Shown here one piece after another: positions 1-8,963 of a stretch of 64,000 nt of DNA (within the stretch, counting starts at the first letter, position 1; each line of letters opens with the position of its first letter). The stretch comes from Chloropicon primus (taxonomy: Eukaryota > Chlorophyta > Chloropicophyceae > Chloropicales > Chloropicaceae): NCBI GenBank assembly GCA_023205875.1, contig CP060758.1, positions 496,001 to 560,000 on the forward strand, written 5' to 3'. The notes beneath the pieces were generated by a model that was not told the origin of the DNA, ran no database searches, and saw nothing but the letters and a program-made list of their open reading frames with translations. The position numbers and the translations under genes were made by a program.

Positions 1-972
1 GACGTGTTCGTGATGGGGACGGTGGTGGGCCTGAGGCCGGCGGCGAACAGCGAGCTCGGGGGCTGGGGCAAGAGCCTGTGGTGCGAGTGGAAGGTGGTGA
101 AGGACGACAAGTGGTCCATCGTCAGGGGAGGGAGGGAGGGCCTCACGCACAAGGCCCTGCCGAGCACGGACGACGGGCTCTACGTGTGGCAGAGCCCCCT
201 GAACGTGCAGCTGAGGACGAAGACGAGCTTTGATTGGCCAAAGCTGTGTTTCACGATCTTCGAGAGGGACGGCCTCATGTCCACGGACACGGTCTTCGGC
301 TACTCCCTCGTGTCCCTTCCCATGGAGCCCGGGTACCACCGCCTGGAGGCCAAGTGCTGGCGGCCCACCTCCAGGGTCAAGTGCATCGACTGTGAGTTGA
401 GCGTGGCTTACACGGGGATCAGGCCGGAGCTGAGGAGCAAAAGTCTGATCTGGCAGAGGGAAGGACCTTACATGAACATGCAGACCGTTGGCATCGGGGC
501 GATCGAGCTCGAGCTGAACATCGTGTTCTCCAAGGAGATCGACGAGCTCTTCGATATCGAGCTCACCGAGACGGAGGCCAGCAAGTCGTCGCAGGGCGAC
601 TTGCTGGCGAGCAAAGGGAACGGAGCCTCCTCTCTCGCGGAGGAGCCCCAGAGCGAGGGCCTGAGGATCGTGAGGAGCAGGAGGGGAAAGAGGTTCAACG
701 AGGTCACTTCGAGCCTTGTGGCCGCGAACATGATGAAGAAATCCGTCGGCAAGAAGTTTGATCCCATGTCCAACCCCGCCTCCCCCTTTCCTTCGAGCCA
801 GGCGGCCCAGGGGTCCGCGGGAGGCGTCGACTCTGTGCTCTCCCCGGCGGACCAAGCCCGGGCGGACAGGAGGCAAAGAATGCAAGCCCTCATGCAAGAC
901 AGGGAGCAGAGAAGGGCGGAGCGGGCCCAGAGGAAAAACACCCTCGAGGACCAACCGGGCGACGCGGCTTGA
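1..972 (+). CDS. B9D2: B9 domain-containing protein 2 (B9D2), 5' partial
   Basis: B9D2 is a component of the MKS/B9 module of the ciliary transition zone, where it pairs with B9D1 and MKS1 to gate entry of membrane proteins. Residues from the window edge to about 175 align by eye along the whole of animal B9D2: the VFVMGTVVG start block, GREGLTH, the WQSPLNVQL strand, DWPKL, FGYSLVSLP, and the CWRP motif. Animal B9D2 has only a few residues before this block, so the true start codon lies just upstream of base 1 and the frame is open from base 1. After the B9 domain comes a tail of about 150 residues, low in complexity and rich in Ser, Lys and Arg, ending in an Arg/Gln-rich probable helix; typical B9D2 is about 175 residues and lacks this. 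Part of the DNA coding the tail is copied downstream. Confidence 0.85.
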   Translation, partial: DVFVMGTVVGLRPAANSELGGWGKSLWCEWKVVKDDKWSIVRGGREGLTHKALPSTDDGLYVWQSPLNVQLRTKTSFDWPKLCFTIFERDGLMSTDTVFGYSLVSLPMEPGYHRLEAKCWRPTSRVKCIDCELSVAYTGIRPELRSKSLIWQREGPYMNMQTVGIGAIELELNIVFSKEIDELFDIELTETEASKSSQGDLLASKGNGASSLAEEPQSEGLRIVRSRRGKRFNEVTSSLVAANMMKKSVGKKFDPMSNPASPFPSSQAAQGSAGGVDSVLSPADQARADRRQRMQALMQDREQRRAERAQRKNTLEDQPGDAA

Positions 973-1427
973 GGAATGGAGTTCACTGGTAGTGGTGACT
1001 TGACTTGATCGATTGCGAGAAACGATAGATAGAAGCCTTCCTCCTGTAACTTGCACCACCTGCACCCTTCCTCAGAGGGAGGAAAAACACCCTCGAGGAC
1101 CAACCGAGCCTCGACGTCCTCCTTGCGCGTCGTGATGTAATTTTACGCATTTTACGTATCTTCCGAAAAACGATAGAAGCCTCCCCCAACTTGTACCACC
1201 TGCATCCTCCTTCCTCTTGTAACTTGCACCACCTCCTTCCTCCTGTTCCTCCGCCTCCTCTCTCGGGCCTGAGGATCGTGAGGAGCAGGAGGGGAAAGAG
1301 GTTCAACAAGAGGCACTTCGAGCCGCGAACATGACGAAGAAAGCCATTGCACCTCATCCCCCATCTCCCCCTCCCTCCCCCGTCCATTCCTCATTCATTC
1401 TATTCATTCATTCGTCCTCCTCCCGCG
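973..1427. repeat. Intergenic region made of copies of the B9D2 3' end
   Basis: No gene is seen between B9D2 and SEC6. The stretch contains displaced copies of the B9D2 3' coding region. A 42-base block at 658-699 recurs exactly at 1266-1307, followed by a diverged copy of the next 40 bases. A 27-base block at 931-957 recurs exactly at 1080-1106. A third pair, without a coding source, lies at about 1020-1075 and 1165-1245 and shares the AACTTGCACCACCT core. TGTAA boxes at 1045-1049 and 1136-1140 may serve B9D2 polyadenylation. The SEC6 promoter and leader must also lie here. Confidence 0.8.
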
Positions 1428-3929
1428 ATGGCGACGGTGGAGACGATGGCGTCGTCGCAGCACTCCTCCTCCTCCTCCTCATCTTTGGCCGTCAAGGAGG
1501 TCGTATCCTTGCTGGGGAAGACCACGAACGACGTCCTGTCCAGCAAAGATGCTTTCTTGGAGGACCTAAGCGCTTTGCGTAAAGATGTTTCGGCCAAGTC
1601 AGAGAAGAGCACTTCGGTGCTGAACTCCCTGATTCAGACGATAACCGAGGAGGCCCGGTCGAACATAGACCTCGTGAACAAGGTGAACAAACGGAGCGAG
1701 GCCCTTCGGGGCCTCTTCAGAGATATCGAGCAGCTTTGCGAGGAGTCGAGCCAGCTGGTGAATAGGGAGCATGTGACCAAGCTGAGCAGGGCGTCGTATA
1801 ACATCAACAAGACCGTCCAGAACACGGAGGACATCATAGCCATACCCTCCCTCGCTTTGGAGGCCCAGCAGTTCATTCAAGAGGGTCAGGAGAACGAAGA
1901 CGAGGGGGGGGTTGACCTCGTACAGGGTTACGTCGGGATCACGCAGCTCGAGGGAGCGAGCCTTTTCGCCAGGAAGGCCGTCGTGATGCAGCAGGGGGCT
2001 GCCAAAGGGGACTCATCTGAGAACAGGGAAGGCGACTCATCTGACAACCACGAAGATTCGAGGTTTCAAGACACGCTGTCCGAGTACTTTGACAAGGTGC
2101 TGGACACCAGCGCCAAGTTCGAGACTTTCCTTTGGAGCACGATCAGGAACTTCATTGGACTGGGCAGGACTAACCCAGATCAGCTCCTGTCGGCGGTGAA
2201 GGTGGTGGAGATCCAGGAGCACCGAGATAGCCACACCGTGGATGACGGGGCTGAGCTCAAGCCGAAAAAGAAGTGGAAGGACAAGTGCTTCGAGGAGATC
2301 GAGCAGGCGATCGAGAACATCACGCTGCCACTCGCAAAGCTTTGTCAGATGATAGGAGAGTCAGTGGACACGTCCAGGCAGACCCAGACCATTTCGATCG
2401 ACGAGGTGCTCGAGGTGGCGAACTCCGTCGCAGCGGATTTCACTGACATTTACGACTACTCTGCTCCCTGCTTCCCCGCGTCGTACAACATCTTCAACTT
2501 TATGATGAAGGCTTACCACAAGGGGTTCGGCAAGATGATCGATGAGATCGGGGAGCTCGCCCCGTTGCTCTCGAACAGGCAGGTCCTGTCGGTGATCACG
2601 TGGATCACCCAATACCAAGGCTTCATCGAGTCTTTGGGGATTGACATCAGCGCAGAATCCAAGGAGTGGGATTACTGCGACTTGATAGAGGTGAAGAAGG
2701 AATCGAAAGTCCCTCGGGGGGGGCGCCGGAAAAGCATTTTGAGCCTGGATGCCTTCCTCCGGCCTGAGGGGGGCGGCGCGGAGGAGGACAAGGAGGCTGG
2801 CGCTGGGGAAAGGCCGGAGAAGCCTGGGGTGATGGGCTTCAATAACTTGACCCAGATCTTCATGTCTCGGATGAGAGAGTACCTCACGAGCTGGTTCGCC
2901 AACATCATCGAAGCGGAGGAGCAGCAGATGTCGAAACCAAAGGAGGACGATCACGGGAAGCTGTGGACGCCCGCGCTGATAGACTTGTTCAGAATACTGA
3001 ATCAGCAAGTTTCCATCGTGCAGAAGGCGACTACAGGGCCGATGCTCCTTGAAACGTCTCGGACGATCATCCAGGTCATGATCGAGTTCCAGGGGATCGA
3101 GATGGAGAGGCTTGGGCTGAAAGATCGGGGCGAGGCAGCCCTGGAGCTGGCCGTGGCCGCGGTAAACACAAACCTCAAAGCCTACGAAATGTCCTTGGAC
3201 CTCGCTGATACGATCGAGAGCTCCCTCGACGAGAACTGCAGGGGCGTTGTGGACATAGAAGAGGCCTGCAGGGGTTTCTTGCAAGTTTCCAAGCTCGCTG
3301 TCGACCAGGTCGTGAGCTGCATCATAGAAGACGAAGGGATTGTGCAGATGTTTTCCCGGTCGATGTTCAGCCCCAGCTGGCTGACTGGAGGTGCGACCAG
3401 CGTTCTTCTCGCGACTTTGGAGGACTACATGCAGGACGTCACGCGCTGGATCGAAAAGTCCTTCCTGAAAAGGGTCGTCGAGTCCCTGATCACGAAAGTG
3501 GTGGACAAATGGATCGAGGCGTTCATCGCGCAGACGCCCATCATCCAGAAGGACGTGACCGACCAGATCGTGAGGGACTGCCTCCAGCTCCGGGATTTCT
3601 TTGCGGATTACAGCAGGGATAGCAACCACAAAGCTTTCCAGCTCATGGAATCCTTCTCGGACATCGTGGACGCGGAAGATGCAGACTCTTTCGTCATCTC
3701 GTACAGGCTTTTGCTGGAAGTGAGGGACGATTTTGCGCCAAGCAACTTGGAGAAGGTGCTCAGCGCGCGGGAGGACATCAACAAGAAGGAGGCTGCCAAC
3801 GTGCTGTCCCAGTGCGAGGAGATATTCTCCTCGAGAAAAAATTTGCTGTCAGGCCATTCCATAAAGGCCGTGTCGACCGCGTACAGATTTTTCAAGCACT
3901 CAAAGTCGAACAGCAAGCAGAAGCAGTGA
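1428..3929 (+). CDS. SEC6: Exocyst complex subunit SEC6 / EXOC3
   Basis: SEC6 is a core subunit of the octameric exocyst, which tethers secretory vesicles to the plasma membrane before SNARE fusion. The 833-residue product matches plant and animal Sec6 in order. It has an N-terminal helical coiled coil (about 30-150), the block FLWSTIRNF followed by VKVVEIQEH, a central LTQIFMSRMREYL region, the strongly plant-like stretch KLWTPALIDLFRIL then IIQVMIEFQ, and C-terminal CorEx helical bundles ending near LSAREDINKKEAANVLSQC. The ATG at 1428 is the first Met in a frame otherwise open upstream only through non-ATG codons, and a Ser-rich linker follows it. A poly-acidic, Gly-rich insert sits near residues 440-470. 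No intron is needed. A TGTAT box near 3945 may direct 3' processing. Confidence 0.9.
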   Translation: MATVETMASSQHSSSSSSSLAVKEVVSLLGKTTNDVLSSKDAFLEDLSALRKDVSAKSEKSTSVLNSLIQTITEEARSNIDLVNKVNKRSEALRGLFRDIEQLCEESSQLVNREHVTKLSRASYNINKTVQNTEDIIAIPSLALEAQQFIQEGQENEDEGGVDLVQGYVGITQLEGASLFARKAVVMQQGAAKGDSSENREGDSSDNHEDSRFQDTLSEYFDKVLDTSAKFETFLWSTIRNFIGLGRTNPDQLLSAVKVVEIQEHRDSHTVDDGAELKPKKKWKDKCFEEIEQAIENITLPLAKLCQMIGESVDTSRQTQTISIDEVLEVANSVAADFTDIYDYSAPCFPASYNIFNFMMKAYHKGFGKMIDEIGELAPLLSNRQVLSVITWITQYQGFIESLGIDISAESKEWDYCDLIEVKKESKVPRGGRRKSILSLDAFLRPEGGGAEEDKEAGAGERPEKPGVMGFNNLTQIFMSRMREYLTSWFANIIEAEEQQMSKPKEDDHGKLWTPALIDLFRILNQQVSIVQKATTGPMLLETSRTIIQVMIEFQGIEMERLGLKDRGEAALELAVAAVNTNLKAYEMSLDLADTIESSLDENCRGVVDIEEACRGFLQVSKLAVDQVVSCIIEDEGIVQMFSRSMFSPSWLTGGATSVLLATLEDYMQDVTRWIEKSFLKRVVESLITKVVDKWIEAFIAQTPIIQKDVTDQIVRDCLQLRDFFADYSRDSNHKAFQLMESFSDIVDAEDADSFVISYRLLLEVRDDFAPSNLEKVLSAREDINKKEAANVLSQCEEIFSSRKNLLSGHSIKAVSTAYRFFKHSKSNSKQKQ

Positions 3930-3979
3930 ATCGTTTATATATTTTTGTATAACAGGGCCCCCGTTTTCAAGAACGCGCA

Positions 3980-5263
3980 TCACACAAGGAGCTGCAATCC
4001 CTTCCTCTCAAGCCTCCTCCTTTTGCTCCACCTCTCCTTGCCCTTCCTCTTCTCTTCAATTCCAAAGAGTTGCTTCTTCGCCTCCTCGACGTTGAAGCTG
4101 CCGCCCTCGGCGCAGAGAAGGTAAATCCTGCACTTCTGGCGGCCGAGCAGCAGCTGCCTTTCCGCAAGCACGCGCAGCCACGACGCCTCCTCCAGGCACT
4201 TGAGCATCGTGCCGTGATTCTCGTAGTTGGTCAGCAGAGCGGCCCTCCCCGTCTCCCTCTTCAGGACCCTCTCCATCTCTCGGAAGAAGCGAGGGTAAAG
4301 CTCTTTGTTTTCGCTCACGGACCCAAAGTGGAAACCGAAGGGCAGGTCGCAGGCGATGACATCCACGGATTGGTCCTCCAACGGCATTCGGGTCGCATCT
4401 ACCTTGCCGATCTGCACCTCGCCATCCAGCACCCCCGTGTTCTTCGTGGCCGCTTCGACCATGCTTTGATCCACGTCGTAGCCCACAAGCTTCACGCCGG
4501 AGCATATCCGGAACGCCTCCATCAGCAAGATGCCCTTGCCACACATGGGGTCCAGCAACGTTTCCCCGGCCTGGATGTTCGTGGCCCGAATGACCCCCCA
4601 GCTCACCACGGGGTCGAGCCCCTTGATCGAAATGTTCCCCTCGCTGAAATCCACTTGCTTTGCGAGGTCGAACCCCACCAAAACTCCGGCGTCGCTGAGC
4701 TGGACCGTGATCGTCAAGTCCGGCTCCCTCAGGCTGGCGCGCCAACCGAGGCCCTCCAAGGTCGCCTCCAGGGCCTTCCCCTGGCTCGCCGCGATTTCGC
4801 TCGTGGAGTGCTGCTGAAGGACCCTTCCCGAGCGCTTGCAAGTCACCCTGAACTTGATGGCCGCAGAGCTCCTCCCCAGCAGCCCGAGCAGCCTGCTCGC
4901 CTTCTTGAAATCGCTCCCCACCACCAGAGCTCGGAGGTCTTCCAAGCTTTGGGGGGTCTCCCCCCGGGGCTTCCCCGTCGTCTCGCGAAGCAGGAGGAGG
5001 CACCCCACCCGTTCCACGGCCCTGAGGCTGGTCAGAGCCCCCCTCGGCTCCGGAACCTTTGACCTGAAGCACAGCTTCCCGCCCATGGCGACCCTCACGG
5101 CCTCCCGGTCCACCCCCATCACGTCCCGCAGCTCGGTCCTCGCCACGTTCAGCATGCTCCTCGCCGCCACCGTGGCGTAGTAATCGTAGTAATCGTCGTC
5201 GGAGGGGGGCTGGTTAGCAGGGTCGCTGCTGCGGGGCGGAGCCCCTCCCTCTCCCGCCGCCAT
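3980..5263 (-). CDS. THUMP-domain RNA (guanine-N2) methyltransferase, THUMPD3-like
   Basis: The 427-residue protein looks like a THUMPD2/THUMPD3-family enzyme, which makes N2-methylguanosine in tRNA (THUMPD3) or U6 snRNA (THUMPD2) together with TRMT112. A THUMP-like RNA-binding region spans about 105-205 (VVGSDFKKASRLL to GVLVGFDLAKQ). A Rossmann methyltransferase domain follows, with the SAM-binding DPMCGKGILLMEA at about 238-250, GYDVD at 261-265, and the catalytic CDLPFG at about 305-310. The succeeding ELYPRFFREMERVL block resembles THUMPD3 more than THUMPD2. A Lys/Arg-rich tail ends the protein. The start is the ATG at 5263; upstream in-frame codons offer only TTG. It ends tail to tail with SEC6, about 50 bases apart, and is divergent from the IF-2 gene. 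THUMPD3 over THUMPD2 is an inference. Confidence 0.8.
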   Translation of the reverse strand: MAAGEGGAPPRSSDPANQPPSDDDYYDYYATVAARSMLNVARTELRDVMGVDREAVRVAMGGKLCFRSKVPEPRGALTSLRAVERVGCLLLLRETTGKPRGETPQSLEDLRALVVGSDFKKASRLLGLLGRSSAAIKFRVTCKRSGRVLQQHSTSEIAASQGKALEATLEGLGWRASLREPDLTITVQLSDAGVLVGFDLAKQVDFSEGNISIKGLDPVVSWGVIRATNIQAGETLLDPMCGKGILLMEAFRICSGVKLVGYDVDQSMVEAATKNTGVLDGEVQIGKVDATRMPLEDQSVDVIACDLPFGFHFGSVSENKELYPRFFREMERVLKRETGRAALLTNYENHGTMLKCLEEASWLRVLAERQLLLGRQKCRIYLLCAEGGSFNVEEAKKQLFGIEEKRKGKERWSKRRRLERKGLQLLV

Positions 5264-5868
5264 GATCGATTTATTGATCGATTGATTGCCCTGCTCCTTT
5301 TTTTTGAGCAGGGTTTCGACGCTAGAGTTGAAGAACGCTGCTCCTCTAGCCAATCAGGTGAGGTGGCCCAGTGGAATTGAATTGAATATCTCTCCTGAAA
5401 ACCCCTCTGGTCCCTCCAATCAGTCTCCAACCTCCGATATCCCCCCAGCCCGACTTCTTCCCCCCTCCAACCAGTCTCCCCCCTGATCCCTTTCCCTCCA
5501 ACCCTCTCTCTCTCCCCTTCTCCTCCTCTGGTCCCCTCCAATCAGTCTCCCCCCCTGGCCCCTCCACTTTTCCCTTCTCTCCTCTGTCTTCGTTGTGGTG
5601 TACTGTGATTACACTCATATACCGCCTTATCCACGGCACGGCCTCCACGCCTGCTCTCCACGAAAAACCAGACCACCAGGACCCACACGACAAACACACA
5701 ACACAAACCAAGAACAACAACGAACACAACAACACGACGACGACGGAGACGAACAACATAACAAACGCAGTCTCTGGGGCTTTCGATTGACACCGCACTC
5801 GAAGGATTCCACGACCGGAGTCGTCGAGGACGAGGACTCGAACAAGGGGCATCGAGGCTCGGGACGGG
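5264..5868. promoter_or_regulatory. Divergent promoter region with repeated CCAATCAG boxes
   Basis: This 605-base gap separates two genes that point away from each other. It is strongly pyrimidine-rich on the + strand. The octamer CCAATCAG occurs at 5350-5357, 5416-5423 and 5538-5545, with a CCAACCAG variant at 5467-5474. The last three sit in a longer repeated unit CTCCAAYCAGTCTCC (5414-5428, 5465-5479, 5536-5550). CCAAT is the core site of NF-Y-type factors; the function here is inferred from position and repetition only. The rest shows an AC-rich stretch (about 5670-5760) and no convincing gene. Confidence 0.55.
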
Positions 5869-8508
5869 ATGAGGGGGTTGACGGGAGGGAGGAACGGGGC
5901 CAAGGGGGTCGGGGGAAGGGAGAAGGGTGGAGCTGTCGTGGCGAGGAAGGCATGCGGCCAGGACAGAGGCGCCACCGCCGCGGTGGGGGTTGCCTCGCCC
6001 TGTCTCGGGAGGAGGAGGGACGGGAAGGCCCTGACCGCAGTCTTGGGTTTGGACGGGAGGGGGAAGTCGTCGTCCCCGCTCGGGCTGGCCCGAGGAAGCA
6101 TGCAAGCGTGCGCCGCAAGGGTCGAGCAGAGGGAGGCAGCGGCGTCCTCGGTGGAGACGATCGAGTTCCCGAGGGAGGTCGCCGGGTTTCTTATCGGGAA
6201 GAAGGGCGCGCACGTGAGGGCCGTGTCCAAGAGGACCAACGTGAGGATCGACAGCAGGGACGAGGGGAAGAAACGCGTGTTTACCGTGAAGCCGAACCGC
6301 AAGAGCGACAAGGAGGCCGTGAGCGAGGCCATGGGCATCATGAAGGAGGCGGCGAGAGCCTATCAGGATGTCCTGAATGGGACCACCACCGCCACCAGCA
6401 ACGACGGGGTCGACGAGATCGTCATCCAGGGGATTAAGTTCGGGTACACCCAGCAGAACCGCACGCAGGGGTCGAGGAGGCGCGGGGGCCAGGGCAACAA
6501 CAACACCGGCTTCAGGAACGACAGCAGGAACGGAGCTGGCTACAATAACAGCAACGGGAGGGGGAGCAACGGGAGGGGGAGCAACGGGAGGGGCGGCGGG
6601 AGGGGCGGCGGGAGGGGCGGCGGGAGGGGCGGCGGCAGCAGGAAGGTCTCTGGCAACGTGATCGAGAAGAAGAGGAGCGCGAGGGCTCAGAGGAAGGAGC
6701 TCCGGGAGAGTCGGGTCTCCAAGAGGGAGAGGCAGGAGATCTTTGAGATTCCAGAGGAGGGCATGGCGATCTCCGACCTCGCGGTCGAGCTGGCCGTGGA
6801 CCCCACCGAGATCGTGAAGGTCCTGTTCTTGAACGGCAAGATGGCGTCCGTGAACCAGATCATTGACGCCGAGAGCGTAACTTTAGTCGCGGAGCACTAC
6901 GACGTCGAGGTGCTCGAGAAGGAGAGCGACGACGCGGTGGTGAAGGTCACCTTCGAGGACGACAAGGACATGGGCGACGGGGACATGGAGACTCGGCCCC
7001 CGGTGGTTGCCATCATGGGCCACGTCGACCACGGGAAGACCTCGTTGCTGGACCGCCTGAGAAAGTCCCGCGTCGCGGAGGGCGAGGCCGGAGGAATCAC
7101 TCAGTCGATAGGAGCGTACAGCATCAACGTGAAGGACCACTGGATCACGTTCCTGGACACGCCGGGGCACGAGGCCTTCAGCGCGATGAGGGCGAGAGGA
7201 GCCAGCGTGACAGACATCGCAGTCCTGGTCGTGGCCGCGGACGACGGCGTCAAGCCCCAGACGAAGGAAGCGCTGCAGCAAGCGCAGTCCGCGGGCGTGC
7301 CGATCATCGTGGCGATCACGAAGATGGACGTGGCGGGGGCCCAAATCGAGAGGGTCAAGCAGGAACTCTCTCAAGTCAACCTTCTGCCGGAGGAATGGGG
7401 CGGGGAGACCGTGGTCGTGCCGATGAGCTCCAAGACCGGGGAGGGAGTCGACAGCCTGCTGGATTCCATCGTGCTGCTGTCGGACGTGTACGAGTACAAG
7501 GGGGTGCAGAACGTTCCGGCCAGGGGGACGATCTTGGAGGCCCACATGGACAAGACTTGCGGCCCCGTCGCTTCTTGCATTGTGCAAGCGGGCAGCCTGA
7601 GGGTCGGGGACGTCGTTGCCGCGGGGACGGGGTACGGGAGGGTCAAGTCCATGGTGGACGCCTCGGGGGAGCACAAGTCCGAGGTCCAGCCCTCATTCGC
7701 GGTGCAGATGACCGGGCTGAGCAAGGTGCCCAGCGCCGGGGACGCCTTCCAGGTCGTGGGGGACGAGCAGAAGGCCAGGGAGATGGCGGAGAAGGCCCTG
7801 GACAAGGAGCGCAAGGCGAGGCTGAGCGAGCAGAGCAGCGGAAGCTTCTTCAGCGCGAGCTCCTTCGACGGGTTTGACGGCTCGGAGGGCGAGGTGAAGA
7901 TCCTGAACGCCATCCTGAGGGCCGGGGCCTCGGGCTCCCTGGAGGCAGTCAAGGGGTCCCTCAGGGAGCTGCCCCAGGAGAAGGTGATCCTGAGGCACCT
8001 CTCCACGGCGACCGGGGAGATCACGCAGTCGGACGTGGACCTGGCCTCCACCAGCGACGCCCTCATCATCGGGTTCGATGTGACCCCGAGCGAGGACGTC
8101 CTGGCCCACGCCAAGCAGCTCGGCGTGCAGATCTACAGCTCGGACATCATCTACAACCTCATCCAGGACACGGAGAGGTCCATGATCGACCTGCTGGAGG
8201 ACATCGAGGTCCTGGACCAGGTCGGCGAGGCCGAGGTCCTGGCTGTGTTCGGGTCGAACAACTCCAAGGTCGCGGGCTGCAAGGTGACCGACGGCGTCCT
8301 GCAGAGCACCAGCAGGGTCCACGTCGTGAGGAGGAAGAAGACCGTGTTCGAGGGCGACGTCACCTCCCTCCGGATCGTCAAGGAGAACGTCTCCGAGGTC
8401 CTGGAGGGCTCCGAGTGCGGCTTGGGGTGCGACGACTTCGAGGGGTGGCAGGCCGGCGACAAGATCGTCGCGTACTCCGTGTCGAAGACCAGCCCAAGCC
8501 TGGACTGA
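5869..8508 (+). CDS. infB: Organellar (plastid-type) translation initiation factor IF-2 with an N-terminal KH domain
   Basis: IF-2 is the GTPase that brings initiator fMet-tRNA to the bacterial-type ribosome. Residues 1-90 are rich in Arg, Gly, Ala and Ser with few acids, as in a transit peptide. Residues about 94-166 form a KH RNA-binding domain with the signature GFLIGKKGAHV (GxxG loop at 110-113), which bacterial IF-2 lacks. A Gly/Arg/Asn-rich linker (about 200-262) holds GRGSN and RGGG repeats. Then comes an IF-2 N domain (about 295-345), closest in feel to cyanobacterial IF-2, and the G domain with GHVDHGKT (about 384-391), DTPGHEAF and the guanine-specificity motif TKMD. Domains II and III and the C-terminal domain follow to the end. 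The ATG at 5869 opens the frame; Met78 is another possible start and would still keep the KH domain. Plastid rather than mitochondrial targeting is inferred. Confidence 0.9.
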   Translation: MRGLTGGRNGAKGVGGREKGGAVVARKACGQDRGATAAVGVASPCLGRRRDGKALTAVLGLDGRGKSSSPLGLARGSMQACAARVEQREAAASSVETIEFPREVAGFLIGKKGAHVRAVSKRTNVRIDSRDEGKKRVFTVKPNRKSDKEAVSEAMGIMKEAARAYQDVLNGTTTATSNDGVDEIVIQGIKFGYTQQNRTQGSRRRGGQGNNNTGFRNDSRNGAGYNNSNGRGSNGRGSNGRGGGRGGGRGGGRGGGSRKVSGNVIEKKRSARAQRKELRESRVSKRERQEIFEIPEEGMAISDLAVELAVDPTEIVKVLFLNGKMASVNQIIDAESVTLVAEHYDVEVLEKESDDAVVKVTFEDDKDMGDGDMETRPPVVAIMGHVDHGKTSLLDRLRKSRVAEGEAGGITQSIGAYSINVKDHWITFLDTPGHEAFSAMRARGASVTDIAVLVVAADDGVKPQTKEALQQAQSAGVPIIVAITKMDVAGAQIERVKQELSQVNLLPEEWGGETVVVPMSSKTGEGVDSLLDSIVLLSDVYEYKGVQNVPARGTILEAHMDKTCGPVASCIVQAGSLRVGDVVAAGTGYGRVKSMVDASGEHKSEVQPSFAVQMTGLSKVPSAGDAFQVVGDEQKAREMAEKALDKERKARLSEQSSGSFFSASSFDGFDGSEGEVKILNAILRAGASGSLEAVKGSLRELPQEKVILRHLSTATGEITQSDVDLASTSDALIIGFDVTPSEDVLAHAKQLGVQIYSSDIIYNLIQDTERSMIDLLEDIEVLDQVGEAEVLAVFGSNNSKVAGCKVTDGVLQSTSRVHVVRRKKTVFEGDVTSLRIVKENVSEVLEGSECGLGCDDFEGWQAGDKIVAYSVSKTSPSLD
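6550..6640 (+). repeat. In-frame GGGAGGGGCGGC / GGGAGGGGGAGCAAC minisatellite
   Basis: Within the IF-2 gene, 15-base units coding GRGSN are followed by 12-base units coding GRGG. They form the flexible RGG-like linker between the KH domain and the IF-2 core. Such linkers commonly bind RNA; the copy number probably varies between strains. Confidence 0.85.
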
Positions 8509-8963
8509 TACATGCATGGAATGAACCCGTGTTACAAGCAAGCAAGCGAAGCAACAAAAAGGAATACAGAAATAAGTAAGAAGAATAAAAAAATATATGT
8601 GTACCTTTACTTTTTGGTTGGGGACTTTACCAATACCAATACCAATACTGCTTTTTTTCATTGGACGCCAGCATGGGCTTTGACTCCTCTCTTTGTTTTG
8701 TCTCCCCACCTTGTCACTCCTTTTGAGTTTTGTTCTGAGAAATTTAATAATTCTGTGAGAAAACTACCAATACCGATTACGAATCAACTCTATCGAGAAT
8801 GTCTCTGAACGAACATAATAAAGCCAAAGCTGGGAAAGAGCGCTTCCCAATTTCCTATAACGCATGTGTGTGTCCGTCCAAAGACGAGCGGGGAGAAAAC
8901 GGACGACGCGACCCACAATTCAATACCGAGCGACGACTTGGCGACCGAGAGAGCACCCAATCC
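8509..8963. other. Intergenic region between IF-2 and the secreted-protein gene
   Basis: No gene is supported in this AT-richer 455-base stretch. It contains a short tandem run of AATACC (about 8630-8650) with a further copy near 8768, and an ATTGG (reverse CCAAT) box at about 8659-8663. It must hold the IF-2 3' end and the promoter and leader of the next gene. Confidence 0.6.

Noticed and set aside
468-1103. Open frame on the minus strand over the B9D2 tail
   Set aside because: It mirrors the B9D2 coding strand and the duplicated segment, has no recognisable protein pattern, and overlaps a gene with clear homology.
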